Shown: positions 46,876 to 56,871, counted from the first letter of the stretch. The stretch is DNA of 64,000 nucleotides from an archaeon (GCA_020053355.1 JAGVNI010000006.1:34451-98450), one strand, 5' to 3'. Translations and numbers: made by a program. Notes: a model not told the origin generated them from the sequence alone.

Positions 46876-47422
46876 GATGGAAACGCTTGATTTGCCGATT
46901 TTCGGGGCCTTCATGATACGCCCCAAGGTTTTCAGCGATGGCCGGGGCTCGCTTCTCAAGATGTACAACCGCCCCATACTCGAAGGCCGGGGCATCGAGC
47001 CCGCATTCGTCGAGGATTATTTCACGGTCTCAAAAAGGGGCGTCTTGCGGGGCCTCCACTACCAGGTTGCTCCGTTTAGCCAGGCAAAACTTGTGCGCTG
47101 CATGCGGGGGGAGATATTCGATGTGATGGTGGACATGCGCAAGACATCCCCGACATTCGGCAAATGGTTCGGGAAAATGCTCCGTGAACCAGAGCCGGTG
47201 AGCCTCTATCTGCCCCGCGGCTGCGCGCACGGCGTGCTATCGATGACTGACGGGAGCCTGCTCTCCTACCAGGCCGACAACGATTATTCGCCGCCCCACG
47301 AGCGCTCGCTGCTATGGAACGACCCGGACCTTGGAATCGCATGGCCGAAATTGGATGGCTATACGGTGTCGGAGAAGGATTCGGCCGCGAAAAGGTTCGC
47401 CCATGCCGAGAAGCTCCGCTAA
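46868..47422 (+). CDS. RmlC-like sugar 3,5-epimerase
   Basis: FVEDYFTVSKRGVLRGLHYQVAPFSQAKLVRCMRGEIFDVMVDMRKTSPTFGKWFG; LPRGCAHGVLSM. Confidence 0.92.
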   Translation: MSEMETLDLPIFGAFMIRPKVFSDGRGSLLKMYNRPILEGRGIEPAFVEDYFTVSKRGVLRGLHYQVAPFSQAKLVRCMRGEIFDVMVDMRKTSPTFGKWFGKMLREPEPVSLYLPRGCAHGVLSMTDGSLLSYQADNDYSPPHERSLLWNDPDLGIAWPKLDGYTVSEKDSAAKRFAHAEKLR

Positions 47423-47519
47423 GGGCTAATGATTTTTTCCCTTGGGCCGGCCGCCGCCATGCGGCAAATCCGATGCGGCAGATTCTTTTTTATGGATGGC
47501 GTCTTAGGTATTGGTCGAT

Positions 47520-48446
47520 ATGGGAATCCTGAAAACGCACCTGCACATCCTTGCGATGGAGCATAAGAACCACCCAATCCGCGGCAAAGTGCTCGTCATA
47601 AGCCAGCAGGCGGTATACGCGACGCTGGATGAAACGGCTTCGATATACAAGCGGCACGGCGTCCCCGCAAAATCGCTGCCGGAGGGCTTTGATGCGAAAA
47701 ACAAGATTCCAATCTGGAAGGGGACCACCCGTGACAATTTCACCAACTGCAAGACGCTGATGACTCTCCTTGGCGCGGAAGAAGTCCAGGTCTGCGACGT
47801 CTCGGAATACGAGGGCCCGGATTTCCTCCTCAACCTCAATCGGCCGGTCAATCCGCGCCACCACCACATGTTCGACGCGATAATCTGCTTTGCCACCCTT
47901 GAGCATACATTCGACGTCCCCCAGGCCCTTGAAAACCTGAACCTGATGCTGAAAAAAGGCGGGGTGCTGGCCTGCATGACGCCGGTCGCGATGATGAACC
48001 ACGGGTTCTATTCAATACACCCCACACTTTACCTGGATTATTTCAAGGCAAACGGGTTCAAGGACTTCAGCTTTTACCTGATGAATGACAACGGGGGCAA
48101 CTGCAGGGGGCCCCACGACGTATTCCGGCTGAACGAAAAAATGGCCGGCACCGCCTTATGCCACCTGGCAAAGGCTTCTGAAGTGGTATTCTTTGCGAGA
48201 AAGCCCCATGATTACGTGTTTTCGAATAACCGCGACATCGTCCAATCGGAATACACATCGGATTCAGGCTGGGCCTCAGGCGGGAAAGAGGAAAGCGGCA
48301 CGAAAAGCAACTCGAGGATGAAAAAGATGTTCTGGAGCCTGCCTCCGTCGGTAAGGAACCGCATCCCATACGACTCCGCAGCCGAATTGTACGCGAAATT
48401 GAAGCATCCCGGCCTGGCCAGGCCAATCCGTATCGGGCGCTTTTAG
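47520..48446 (+). CDS. SAM-dependent methyltransferase-like protein
   Basis: MFDAIICFATLEHTFDVPQALENLNLMLKKGGVLACMTP. Confidence 0.75.
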   Translation: MGILKTHLHILAMEHKNHPIRGKVLVISQQAVYATLDETASIYKRHGVPAKSLPEGFDAKNKIPIWKGTTRDNFTNCKTLMTLLGAEEVQVCDVSEYEGPDFLLNLNRPVNPRHHHMFDAIICFATLEHTFDVPQALENLNLMLKKGGVLACMTPVAMMNHGFYSIHPTLYLDYFKANGFKDFSFYLMNDNGGNCRGPHDVFRLNEKMAGTALCHLAKASEVVFFARKPHDYVFSNNRDIVQSEYTSDSGWASGGKEESGTKSNSRMKKMFWSLPPSVRNRIPYDSAAELYAKLKHPGLARPIRIGRF

Positions 48447-48499
48447 CGCAGTCATCGCCGCAAGGTGGGCTTAAAAGAAGAAAGCAACCTCTATCCTGC

Positions 48500-49408
48500 A
48501 TGAAGGTCGCGGTAACCGGCGGGGCGGGGTTCATAGGTTCGCACCTCGTGGATTCTCTTGTGATGGACGGCCATGAGGTCTACGTCATCGACAACCTGGC
48601 GACAGGCCGGGAGGAAAACGTGAATAAGAAGGCCATCTTCATGAAGCGGGACATCCGCCATGATCTATCCAACGAACTTGAGGGGATGGACGCGTTGTTC
48701 CACCTAGCGGCCGACCCGGATGTGCGGACAAGCGCCCAGGACCCCCAGAAAAGCCTGGATGTGAATGTCTTGGGCACATTCTCGCTCCTCGAATCCTGCC
48801 GGAAGGCCAATTTGATGCGTGTCGTGCTCGCTTCCACATCGACAGTTTACGGGGAGACGGACGTCATTCCCACCCCGGAAACCCACCCCTGCAAGCCTAT
48901 CAGCAATTACGGCGCGAGCAAGCTCGCCTGCGAAGCCTACCTCTCCTCATACTGCTCCACGTACGGCATGAAGGGGACGGCATTGCGCTTTGCCAACATC
49001 TTCGGCGAACGGAGCGCCCACGGCATCATGTTCGATTTCTACCATAAGCTCATGCATGACGGCAAGAGGATGGAAATCCTCGGGGACGGAAAGCAGGACA
49101 AGTCCTATCTCTATGTCTCGGACTGTGTTTCCGCCATGATGATTGCATGGAAGAAGCAGGATGCCCAGTATGATGTTTTCAACGTCGGTTCGAATAAGAC
49201 GGTCCAGGTGAACGAGATTGCCCGGCTTGTCAGCAGGGAGCTGAATCTCTCCCCGGAATTCCATTACACGGGGACCCCGAGGGGCTGGGCGGGGGATGTC
49301 AAGCTGATGCTGCTTGATAACTCTAAAATCGAAAAGCTTGGCTGGGCGCAAAAAGTCAGTTTTGTTGAAGGCGTCAGGAATTACGTGAAGTGGCTCTCTA
49401 TATCCTAG
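48500..49408 (+). CDS. NAD-dependent epimerase/dehydratase (UDP-glucose 4-epimerase-like)
   Basis: MKVAVTGGAGFIGSHLVDSLVMDGHEVYVIDNLATG; YGASKLACEAY. Confidence 0.9.
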   Translation: MKVAVTGGAGFIGSHLVDSLVMDGHEVYVIDNLATGREENVNKKAIFMKRDIRHDLSNELEGMDALFHLAADPDVRTSAQDPQKSLDVNVLGTFSLLESCRKANLMRVVLASTSTVYGETDVIPTPETHPCKPISNYGASKLACEAYLSSYCSTYGMKGTALRFANIFGERSAHGIMFDFYHKLMHDGKRMEILGDGKQDKSYLYVSDCVSAMMIAWKKQDAQYDVFNVGSNKTVQVNEIARLVSRELNLSPEFHYTGTPRGWAGDVKLMLLDNSKIEKLGWAQKVSFVEGVRNYVKWLSIS

Positions 49409-50432
49409 TTACGAGATTCCCGAATTTAGCCTTGAAGTCCGCAATGCGCTCGTCCATCCCGAAAGGCCTTGCCGCATCCTTGAATTTCCTCGAATACGCC
49501 GCTTTTTCCGCTTCCGTTGAATCCAGGTATTTCCCCACCCTGCTTACGCACTCGTCGATGTCGAAATCAAGGACGAACGACTTGTCGACGCTCCCGACGA
49601 CCTCCTTGGTCCCTGTCCAATTGGAGACGAAAGTCGGAATGCCGCCCAGCATGGTCTCAAGGGTGGCTATCGGGAACGTGTCGTACCTTCCGAAATGGAG
49701 GGCCGCGACGCTGGCTCCGACTTCGGCGCAATAACCTGCATCGGTCGGTATCGGCCCGACCGTTATCCTGTCCCTGTGCTTCACGGTTTCGAGGTATTTC
49801 CCGTCCAATTCCTTTGCCACAATCCTCAGCTTCAGTTTATCATCCGTTCCAGCGAGCTTGTCGAAAACCTTTATCGCCACGTCCGTGCCTTTGTAGTCGA
49901 CAGGTCCCCCGACGCATACCAGCGTTTTCGATTGCGGGTTGAACGCGTTCTTTTCCAGCGGGCCGTATTTCTCATCCTTGATGTACGGATAGACGACCTC
50001 TGCCGGCTTTTCGACGCCGTTCTTTATTAGGAAATCTGCGCACATTTTGGACACCGGAAGGAATCCGTCCACCTCTTTTATCAGGCTTTTCATCAGTGCC
50101 GCCGAGAACGCGTCGGTCTCGTTGTTGAAGACCTTGAATATCTTGGGGGATGCGAACAATTCCACGATTTTCAGTTTTTTATTGTACAGCCGCTTATGCA
50201 AGGCGGCGTACTCGTAGATGGATTCCGTTATGACGATGTCCCCGGTGTAATGCTCCTTTTTCCTCGAATAGGAGAGCAGGTGGGCTCCCCGGCGAAGGAG
50301 ATAAAGCCGGTCGCGCGTCACGGGGAGGTCGATTTTCGTTATCTCGTCGCATACGGCATTGAAGAAGCCTATATGGGCGAAACTGCTATGGTCGCTGAAC
50401 CGGATCCCGTGAATGCTCTTTCCATTTATCAT
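49398..50432 (-). CDS. Family 4 (GT-B) glycosyltransferase
   Basis: LVCVGGPVDYKGTDVAIKVF; GASVAALHFGRYDTFPIATLETMLGGIPTFVSNWTG. Confidence 0.85.
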   Translation of the reverse strand: MINGKSIHGIRFSDHSSFAHIGFFNAVCDEITKIDLPVTRDRLYLLRRGAHLLSYSRKKEHYTGDIVITESIYEYAALHKRLYNKKLKIVELFASPKIFKVFNNETDAFSAALMKSLIKEVDGFLPVSKMCADFLIKNGVEKPAEVVYPYIKDEKYGPLEKNAFNPQSKTLVCVGGPVDYKGTDVAIKVFDKLAGTDDKLKLRIVAKELDGKYLETVKHRDRITVGPIPTDAGYCAEVGASVAALHFGRYDTFPIATLETMLGGIPTFVSNWTGTKEVVGSVDKSFVLDFDIDECVSRVGKYLDSTEAEKAAYSRKFKDAARPFGMDERIADFKAKFGNLVTRI

Positions 50433-50450
50433 GTTTGCCGCACCCTTCCA

Positions 50451-51491
50451 TCACTGCATATACCCTATGCGGCGGTCGGCTGTGATGCCCGAAGCCGCCC
50501 TGCCCAAGCCTGCATATGCCGCCAAAAAGAAAAATACCGATACCCATAGCCTGAGGAGCAGGTTTATGTCGAGCAGGCTCACGAATGCCCTCCTCCAGGA
50601 GAGCGACCTCCTTAGCAGTTTTTTCGCCTCATCCACGTCCCCGCGCCTCAATTTCTTTACCGCCTGGGACGTATAGTCCCATCTTTTGAACGCCTCGAAG
50701 CGGTCCAAATCCGATTTGACAAGCAGGTCCGGGTGCTTCTTGATGTACTTCTCATAAGCAGGGTACACCTCGTTCTGGTCCCAGTCGGCATTCCCAAGGC
50801 CGAGGCCCCCCTGGCCCGTGTGCCTCCGATAACCCATAAGCCCCTCCTTGATGACCGCGATGTTCATGATTTCAGCCATCTTCAGGTACATGTCGATGTC
50901 GAAGACGAACCGGTAGCTCTTTCCGTCGTACGGGAGGGTTTTTTCATACAGGCTCCTCCTTGCCATGGCGCTCGGGCAGGCCATCGGGTTGTAATTGTTC
51001 CGGACAAGCTGGACAAGGAGGTCCTTGAAGGTTATGACATCCAGTTTCCTCATATCCTTCGGCAGCCCGAAATAGCCGATTTGCTTGTCGTTCTCGTCAA
51101 TCATGACTGCCTCGCTGAACACCACGCCGACATCGGGCCGGTTATCCAACACCCTTGCCTCCTCCTCCACAATCCGCGGATTGTATAAGTCATCAGCATG
51201 GAACAGGGCGATATACTCCCCCCTTGCCAGCCCGACGCTCCGGTTCCAGTTCTCAGCGGCCGAAATCGTCGAATCGTTCCTCACGCACCTGATTCTCTCG
51301 TCCTTGAATCCCGAAATAATCTTCGGCGTGCCATCAGTGGACGCATTGTCGACAATAAGTATCTCCATGTCCTTGTATGTCTGGGACAGGACGCTGCTTA
51401 TCGTCTTTGCAAGGAATTTTTCCCCGTTATATACAGGAATGCAGACACTGACCTTGGCCATAACTTTCCTCCGTATTGGATTATCCCGCAA
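50451..51491 (-). CDS. Family 2 glycosyltransferase
   Basis: KVSVCIPVYNGEKFLAKTISSVLSQTYKDMEILIVDNASTDGTP; GEYIALFHADD. Confidence 0.93.
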   Translation of the reverse strand: MRDNPIRRKVMAKVSVCIPVYNGEKFLAKTISSVLSQTYKDMEILIVDNASTDGTPKIISGFKDERIRCVRNDSTISAAENWNRSVGLARGEYIALFHADDLYNPRIVEEEARVLDNRPDVGVVFSEAVMIDENDKQIGYFGLPKDMRKLDVITFKDLLVQLVRNNYNPMACPSAMARRSLYEKTLPYDGKSYRFVFDIDMYLKMAEIMNIAVIKEGLMGYRRHTGQGGLGLGNADWDQNEVYPAYEKYIKKHPDLLVKSDLDRFEAFKRWDYTSQAVKKLRRGDVDEAKKLLRRSLSWRRAFVSLLDINLLLRLWVSVFFFLAAYAGLGRAASGITADRRIGYMQ

Positions 51492-52601
51492 TCATGGGCT
51501 TGTCAATTTCTTCGTGCTCTGTAATGCATATTCTATATTGCTTACCAGAACCGCATGGTTGTCAGGAACATCGTCAAAAGGCATGTTGGCCACGCGCTTC
51601 ATCACGAGGAATGCCGCCACCAGTATGCTCCTGACTCCGGGGACTTTCCGGATTGCGGCATATGCGCCGAGGACGCCGGCCTCGAACCCCTTCCCTTCGA
51701 TTTCCATGACCTTTGAGACGACCTGGTAATACGCCTGGAAAATCGGTTCCAAATCCGGCCTCGCGGCGGCGATGGAGCCGTCGATGAATGTCCTTCCGAT
51801 GATGCGGGCCCGCGAATCCAGCGTCAGTTCGGCTTCCTTGAACCAGGGGTAATGCAATTTTATCTCCAGTATGTACTTTGCCAGTATCAGTTCCAGGTAA
51901 AGCTTCTTTTTATACGATACCCGGCTTCCGTCGGCCAGTATCACCACCCCGTAATCCGGGGCGACGCCGACGGTTTTCGAAACCCTGAGGCATTCGATGA
52001 ATATGTAGCTGTGGGCAAAATCATGCAGGACGAAATCCGAATATGGGACCTTGAACAGCCTGCCATCCACGATTTTTATCTTTGATATCGCTTCCAGCGC
52101 GTTTTCCCTGCGCACGCATAAGGAACCCATGAAGCTGACATTGGGCTTGATTGGCAGGGAATCCTTATCCAATGCCACAAAACCATGCCAGGCGTTCTTT
52201 GTCACCCACTTTTTCCTTAGAAGCGCATTGACATACACGGCTCCCATCGCCTCGGACCCGTGTTTTTGCAGGTCGGTGGCGAGACTTTTGACCGCCCCCC
52301 CGGTCACCGCGTCGTCGTCGCCCATGAACCAGATGTAATCTGCCGCAGCAAGTCGCGTCACTGCAAGGATATTTCTGTCGTAGCCTAGATTAGCCTCGTT
52401 CCTGGCGCGGACGAGCGGGACCCTCTTCTCCCATCTTTTGAGGACTTCCTGCGTGGCGTCCGTGGAGCAATTGTCTGAAATGCAAATCTCGACTGAGCCT
52501 TCCAAGCCCCTGACCTCGCGCTCCAATCCAGCGAGTGTCCTTTCAAGGGCCCCGGCCCTGTTGTATGTAGGTATGCAAATGGCGAGCGTCTTATTTGCCA
52601 T
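51492..52601 (-). CDS. Family 2 glycosyltransferase
   Basis: LAICIPTYNRAGALERTLAGLE...VEICISDNCSTDATQE; YIWFMGDDDAV. Confidence 0.92.
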   Translation of the reverse strand: MANKTLAICIPTYNRAGALERTLAGLEREVRGLEGSVEICISDNCSTDATQEVLKRWEKRVPLVRARNEANLGYDRNILAVTRLAAADYIWFMGDDDAVTGGAVKSLATDLQKHGSEAMGAVYVNALLRKKWVTKNAWHGFVALDKDSLPIKPNVSFMGSLCVRRENALEAISKIKIVDGRLFKVPYSDFVLHDFAHSYIFIECLRVSKTVGVAPDYGVVILADGSRVSYKKKLYLELILAKYILEIKLHYPWFKEAELTLDSRARIIGRTFIDGSIAAARPDLEPIFQAYYQVVSKVMEIEGKGFEAGVLGAYAAIRKVPGVRSILVAAFLVMKRVANMPFDDVPDNHAVLVSNIEYALQSTKKLTSP

Positions 52602-52605
52602 CCTT

Positions 52606-53922
52606 TCACTTCTTCCTGCCCTTTATGAACGAATCCATTTCAGCAGAGATGTACCCGAGCATCCCGTCTGTCAGGCCGGGGTAGACGCCCAGCCAGAACG
52701 TATCCCTCATGACGGTGTCCGCGTTCTCGAGCGTGCCTAAAACGTCGTATTTCTGGCCAATATATGCAGGGTGCCGGATGAGGTTGCCCGCAAAAAGCAT
52801 GCGCGTCGCAATGCCTTTCGATTCCAGGTGCTCCACAATCTCATTCTTGCCAAAAGGAGCGCCTTTCCGGACTGTGAGGGGGAAACCGAACGGGCTCGGC
52901 TCGGCTTTCGGGTGCATCTTTGGCAGGATGAAGAACTCTTCGTGCTCCTTCGCGGCTTTCAGGAGGATTTCGAAATTCTCCTTCCGTTTCCTGATGAACC
53001 CCGGGAGCTTTTTCAATTGCGCAACCCCGATTGCGGCCTGCATGTCAGTGACTTTCAGGTTGTATCCGATATTCGAGTAGACGTACTTGTGGTCATAGCC
53101 ATACGGAAGTTCGCCGAGCTTCCAGCCGAACCTCCTCGTGCACGTGTTGTCATGGCCTGGCGGGCACCAGCAGTCCCGCCCCCAGTCCCGGAACGATTCG
53201 ATGAGTTTCTTGTAAATGGGATTCGATGTCATCACAGCCCCGCCCTCGCCCATCGTCATGTGGTGGGCGGGGTAGAAACTGACCGTTGCGACATGGCCGA
53301 ATGTGCCGACGGGCTTGCCGTCGAACTTCGCCCCCAGCGCGTCGCAGCAGTCCTCGATGACATAAAGCCCGTGCTTCTTTGCCGCCTTCATTACGACATC
53401 GAGGTCGAACGGGTTGCCCAAAGTGTGGGCGAGCATGATTGCCCGGACTCCTTCCTTTTCTGCAGCTTCTTCTATTGCTTCGGGTTTCGCGTTATAAGTT
53501 CCGAGTTCTGCATCGACGAAAACGGGAATCATCCCGTTCTGGAAAATGGGGTTGAGCGTGGTCGGGAATCCGGTTGCGCAGGTTATCACCTTGTCGCCGG
53601 GCTTCAGCTTTTTCTCCCCCAGCATGTTCCCGGTGAGGGAGGAGAGGGCGAGAAGGTTAGCCGATGAGCCGGAATTCGTGAGCGCGCAATATTTCGTCCC
53701 GAAGGATTTCGCGAAGCTTTCCTCGAATTCAGCGGCATACCTTCCCGTTGTCAGCCAGAAATCGAGCGAGCTGTCGACCAGGGCCTCCAATTCGTCCCCG
53801 TCGTAAATCCTTCCAGCATACGGGATTTTGGATTTTCCCGGGACGAACGGCTGTGGCTTGCGGAGCGCGGCCAGCTTGCGTGTAAGCGCAATAATCTCCT
53901 TGCGGAGTCCGGACTCATCCAT
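52606..53922 (-). CDS. rfbH: CDP-4-dehydro-6-deoxyglucose 3-dehydrase (RfbH/AscC-like PLP [2Fe-2S] enzyme)
   Basis: VSFYPAHHMTMGEGGAVMTS (His in place of the PLP Lys), Cys-rich RDCWCPPGHDNTC segment. Confidence 0.93.
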   Translation of the reverse strand: MDESGLRKEIIALTRKLAALRKPQPFVPGKSKIPYAGRIYDGDELEALVDSSLDFWLTTGRYAAEFEESFAKSFGTKYCALTNSGSSANLLALSSLTGNMLGEKKLKPGDKVITCATGFPTTLNPIFQNGMIPVFVDAELGTYNAKPEAIEEAAEKEGVRAIMLAHTLGNPFDLDVVMKAAKKHGLYVIEDCCDALGAKFDGKPVGTFGHVATVSFYPAHHMTMGEGGAVMTSNPIYKKLIESFRDWGRDCWCPPGHDNTCTRRFGWKLGELPYGYDHKYVYSNIGYNLKVTDMQAAIGVAQLKKLPGFIRKRKENFEILLKAAKEHEEFFILPKMHPKAEPSPFGFPLTVRKGAPFGKNEIVEHLESKGIATRMLFAGNLIRHPAYIGQKYDVLGTLENADTVMRDTFWLGVYPGLTDGMLGYISAEMDSFIKGRKK

Positions 53923-55096
53923 AGAACGACTCCACATAGCGCCCAATCTGCGCGTTCGTGATGTTCGAGACGTCGTCGCCCTTGTAATAGGACTTGTACC
54001 ATTCAAGCGTCCATTCCAGCGATTCGTCGATGCCCAGGTGCGGCATCCATCCTAGCTCCTTCTTGGCTTTCGAGGCGTCGAGTTTCAGGACGGCGGTCTC
54101 GTGCTTGCCCACCATTGGCTTGATGTCATAGCTTCCCTTGCCGATAAGCCGGATTGACTTGTCGACCAGCTTCTGCGCTGTTATGAAACTCTCCTTCTCG
54201 GGCGCGAAATTCCATGCGCTCATGAACCTGCGTTCCCCGTCATAGAGCCTCTTCCCGAGGGCGAGATATCCGAAAAGCGGGTCGAGGACGTGTTGCCACG
54301 GCCGGATCGATGCCGGGTTCCTTAGCGCGACCGGCTCGTTCTTCTCCAGCAATGAGCGGATGATGTCAGGGACAAGCCTGTCCTTGGACCAGTCGCCCCC
54401 GCCAATCACGTTCCCTGCCCGGGCCGATGCGACAAGGGGTGATGCGGCCGGTGCGGCAATCACCGCCGGCATGCTGCCTCCCGATGCGGGTAACGTGTTT
54501 TGGGTTCCCGGTTTCGTGTTTTGGGCTCCGGGTGCTGCGTTCCGGTTCCCGGCCGGATTATCCGGGTTGAAGAACGAGCGCATGTAGCTTTTCGTCACGT
54601 ATTCGGCGCAGACTTTCGATGAGCTGTACGGGTCGTATCCGCCAAGCTCGTCGCCTTCCTTGTGCGGCAGGATGCCCTTGTTCTCATACACCTTGTCGGT
54701 TGTGACGACCACCGCCGCCTTCACCCCGGGCGCGTGCCTTATGCATTCCAGAACGTTCACGGTTCCCATAACATTCGTCGAGAACGTGTAGATTGGGTCG
54801 TCGTAGCTGTCGCGGACAAGCGGCTGGGCGGCGAGATGGAACACGATTTCCGGATTCTCCTTGGCAAATGCCGCGGACAGGGCCTTGTAGTCCCGTATGT
54901 CTGTGATGTGGCTCCCCGTGATTCTCTTATCCAGCCCGAGGGCCGTATACAGATTCGGCTGGCTGTTCGGCGCGAGCGAATAACCCGAAACCAAGGCGCC
55001 CATCCGGATGAGGGTTTGGGCGAGCCATGCCCCTTTGAAGCCGGTGTGGCCGGTTATCAGGATTCTCTTCCCTGCGTAAAATCCGCCCAGGCTCAT
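53915..55096 (-). CDS. rfbG: CDP-glucose 4,6-dehydratase
   Basis: MEMSLGGFYAGKRILITGHTGFKGAWLAQTLIRMGALVSGYSL; VVVTTDKVYENK; ASARAGNVIGGGDWSKDRLVPDIIR; internal Pro/Gly/Asn-rich insertion. Confidence 0.93.
   Translation of the reverse strand: MSLGGFYAGKRILITGHTGFKGAWLAQTLIRMGALVSGYSLAPNSQPNLYTALGLDKRITGSHITDIRDYKALSAAFAKENPEIVFHLAAQPLVRDSYDDPIYTFSTNVMGTVNVLECIRHAPGVKAAVVVTTDKVYENKGILPHKEGDELGGYDPYSSSKVCAEYVTKSYMRSFFNPDNPAGNRNAAPGAQNTKPGTQNTLPASGGSMPAVIAAPAASPLVASARAGNVIGGGDWSKDRLVPDIIRSLLEKNEPVALRNPASIRPWQHVLDPLFGYLALGKRLYDGERRFMSAWNFAPEKESFITAQKLVDKSIRLIGKGSYDIKPMVGKHETAVLKLDASKAKKELGWMPHLGIDESLEWTLEWYKSYYKGDDVSNITNAQIGRYVESFYG
54480..54556. repeat. Degenerate short repeat insertion within rfbG (GAACCCAAAACACGAAACCGG-type)
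   Basis: Minus strand: CCCAAAACACGAAACCGGGAACCCAAAACACG, two CCCAAAACACG units, encoding NRNAAPGAQNTKPGTQNTLP. Confidence 0.6.
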
Positions 55097-55884
55097 TTCC
55101 ATACCTTCCACGGGACATTGCCAGAATCCCAGATTTTGTTCAAGTCCAGATAGTCCTTGTAGGTGTCCATGGCGTGGAAGAAGCCCTTGTGCTTGTACAT
55201 TGAGAGCTGCCTCTCCTTCGCGAGGGTGGATAGCGGCTTCGTTTCCAGGACGCACGACTCGTCGTTTTCCAGGTAATCGAACAGCTTCCTGTTGAAGACG
55301 TAGAATCCGCCGTTGATGAAGTCATTGAACATCACCGGCTTTTCCACGAACTCCGTGATGACTCCCTTGTCGTCGGTTTTGACCATGCCGAACCGGGACT
55401 GCGGATTCGCCCCGGTCAGCGTGCCGACCGTCCCGCATTTCCTGTGGAATTTCAGGACCTCGCCAACATCCACGTCCGCAAGGCCGTCGCCGTATGTGAG
55501 CATGAACTCTTCGCCTTCGATGTACCTCTCGATCCTCTTCACCCTCGCCCCGGTCATGGCGTTCGCCCCGGTTTCGGCAAGCGTGATGTTCCAGTCCTCG
55601 ATTCCCCCGATGCCGTCATGGACTATCTTCTTTCCCCCCTTGAGGCTGATTGTGAAGTCCCGGCTCATCAGTTCCTGGTTCAGGAAAAACTGCTTTATCA
55701 TGTCCCCCCGATACCCAAGGCACAGCACGAAGTCCCGTACCCCGTAATGAGAATACATCTTCATGATATGCCAGAGAATCGGCATCCCTCCGATTGGGAC
55801 CATCGGCTTGGGCTTGAACTCAGTCTCTTCCCTCAGGCGCGTTCCCTGCCCTCCGCAGAGGATTACCGCCTTCATCTCCACCAT
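55093..55884 (-). CDS. rfbF: Glucose-1-phosphate cytidylyltransferase
   Basis: MKAVILCGGQGTRLREETEFKPKPMVPIGGMPILWHIMKMYSHYGVRDFVLCLGY. Confidence 0.95.
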   Translation of the reverse strand: MVEMKAVILCGGQGTRLREETEFKPKPMVPIGGMPILWHIMKMYSHYGVRDFVLCLGYRGDMIKQFFLNQELMSRDFTISLKGGKKIVHDGIGGIEDWNITLAETGANAMTGARVKRIERYIEGEEFMLTYGDGLADVDVGEVLKFHRKCGTVGTLTGANPQSRFGMVKTDDKGVITEFVEKPVMFNDFINGGFYVFNRKLFDYLENDESCVLETKPLSTLAKERQLSMYKHKGFFHAMDTYKDYLDLNKIWDSGNVPWKVWK

Positions 55885-55923
55885 TAGAACACCCTTTAAA
55901 TCTCAGTATGCGATTATTTTTAT

Positions 55924-56871
55924 ATGCATTCTAAAAAAATCCTTGTCACCGGTGCGAGCGGTTTCATAGGCTCCTGCCTTGCCAGGCACCTCCTGGAAAA
56001 AGGCGACGAAGTGCACCTTTTCCTGCGCGAGGGCTCAAACACGTGGCGCCTGCAGGATGTCCTGCCCCGCTTCCAAGTGCATAAGGTGGACCTTGCAAAC
56101 CGTGAATCCGTTTTTTCAGCGGTGTCCGGAATCCGGCCGGATGTCATCTATCACCTGGCCACCTACGGCGCTTATGCCCAGCAGAAAGACCCGCAACTAA
56201 GCGTGTCCACGAATGTCCTCGGCACGATGAACCTGGCGGATTCATGCAGGGAATTCGGGGGCGCGATGGTCAATGTCAGCACCTCGTCCGAGTACGGCAT
56301 CAAGAATCATCCGATGCGCGAGGATGATGTGCTCGAGCCGAACAGCCTCTATGGGGTCACGAAATCCGCGGCCACCCTTTACTGCTCCCACCTGTCGCGC
56401 GACTTCGGCGTGCCGATAACGACATTCCGGATATTCGCGGCCTATGGGTACTACGAGGAGCCGATGAGGCTCATCCCCTCGCTAATCGTATCATACCTGA
56501 AAAACGCCCCGCCGCGCCTCGCCAGCCCGGATTCTGTCCGGGATTTCATTTTCATCGAAGACATCCTCAGCGCTTTTGAGAAAGCCCCGGATACGCCGGC
56601 GGCAAAAGGCCAAATCCTGAATTTGGCCTGCGGAAAGCAGCACACGATATCCGAGCTTGCAACTGTCGTGAAAAAACTTACCGGTTCCAGCCTTGACCCG
56701 GTTTGGGGCTCAACCCAGAAGAAGCAGTCCGAACCCCCCATGTGGGTTGCCGACATGTCGAAAACAAGGAAGGCGCTGGGTTGGGAGCCCTCCAATTCCC
56801 TTGATGCGGGCCTGGAAAAAAGCGTAGCGTGGTACCGGAAAAACCTCAGCCTCTATTCGTCGATTATTTGA
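55924..56871 (+). CDS. NAD-dependent epimerase/dehydratase (candidate CDP-sugar reductase/epimerase)
   Basis: KKILVTGASGFIGSCLARHLLEKGDEVHLFLREGSN; STSSEYGIKN; YGVTKSAAT. Confidence 0.87.
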   Translation: MHSKKILVTGASGFIGSCLARHLLEKGDEVHLFLREGSNTWRLQDVLPRFQVHKVDLANRESVFSAVSGIRPDVIYHLATYGAYAQQKDPQLSVSTNVLGTMNLADSCREFGGAMVNVSTSSEYGIKNHPMREDDVLEPNSLYGVTKSAATLYCSHLSRDFGVPITTFRIFAAYGYYEEPMRLIPSLIVSYLKNAPPRLASPDSVRDFIFIEDILSAFEKAPDTPAAKGQILNLACGKQHTISELATVVKKLTGSSLDPVWGSTQKKQSEPPMWVADMSKTRKALGWEPSNSLDAGLEKSVAWYRKNLSLYSSII

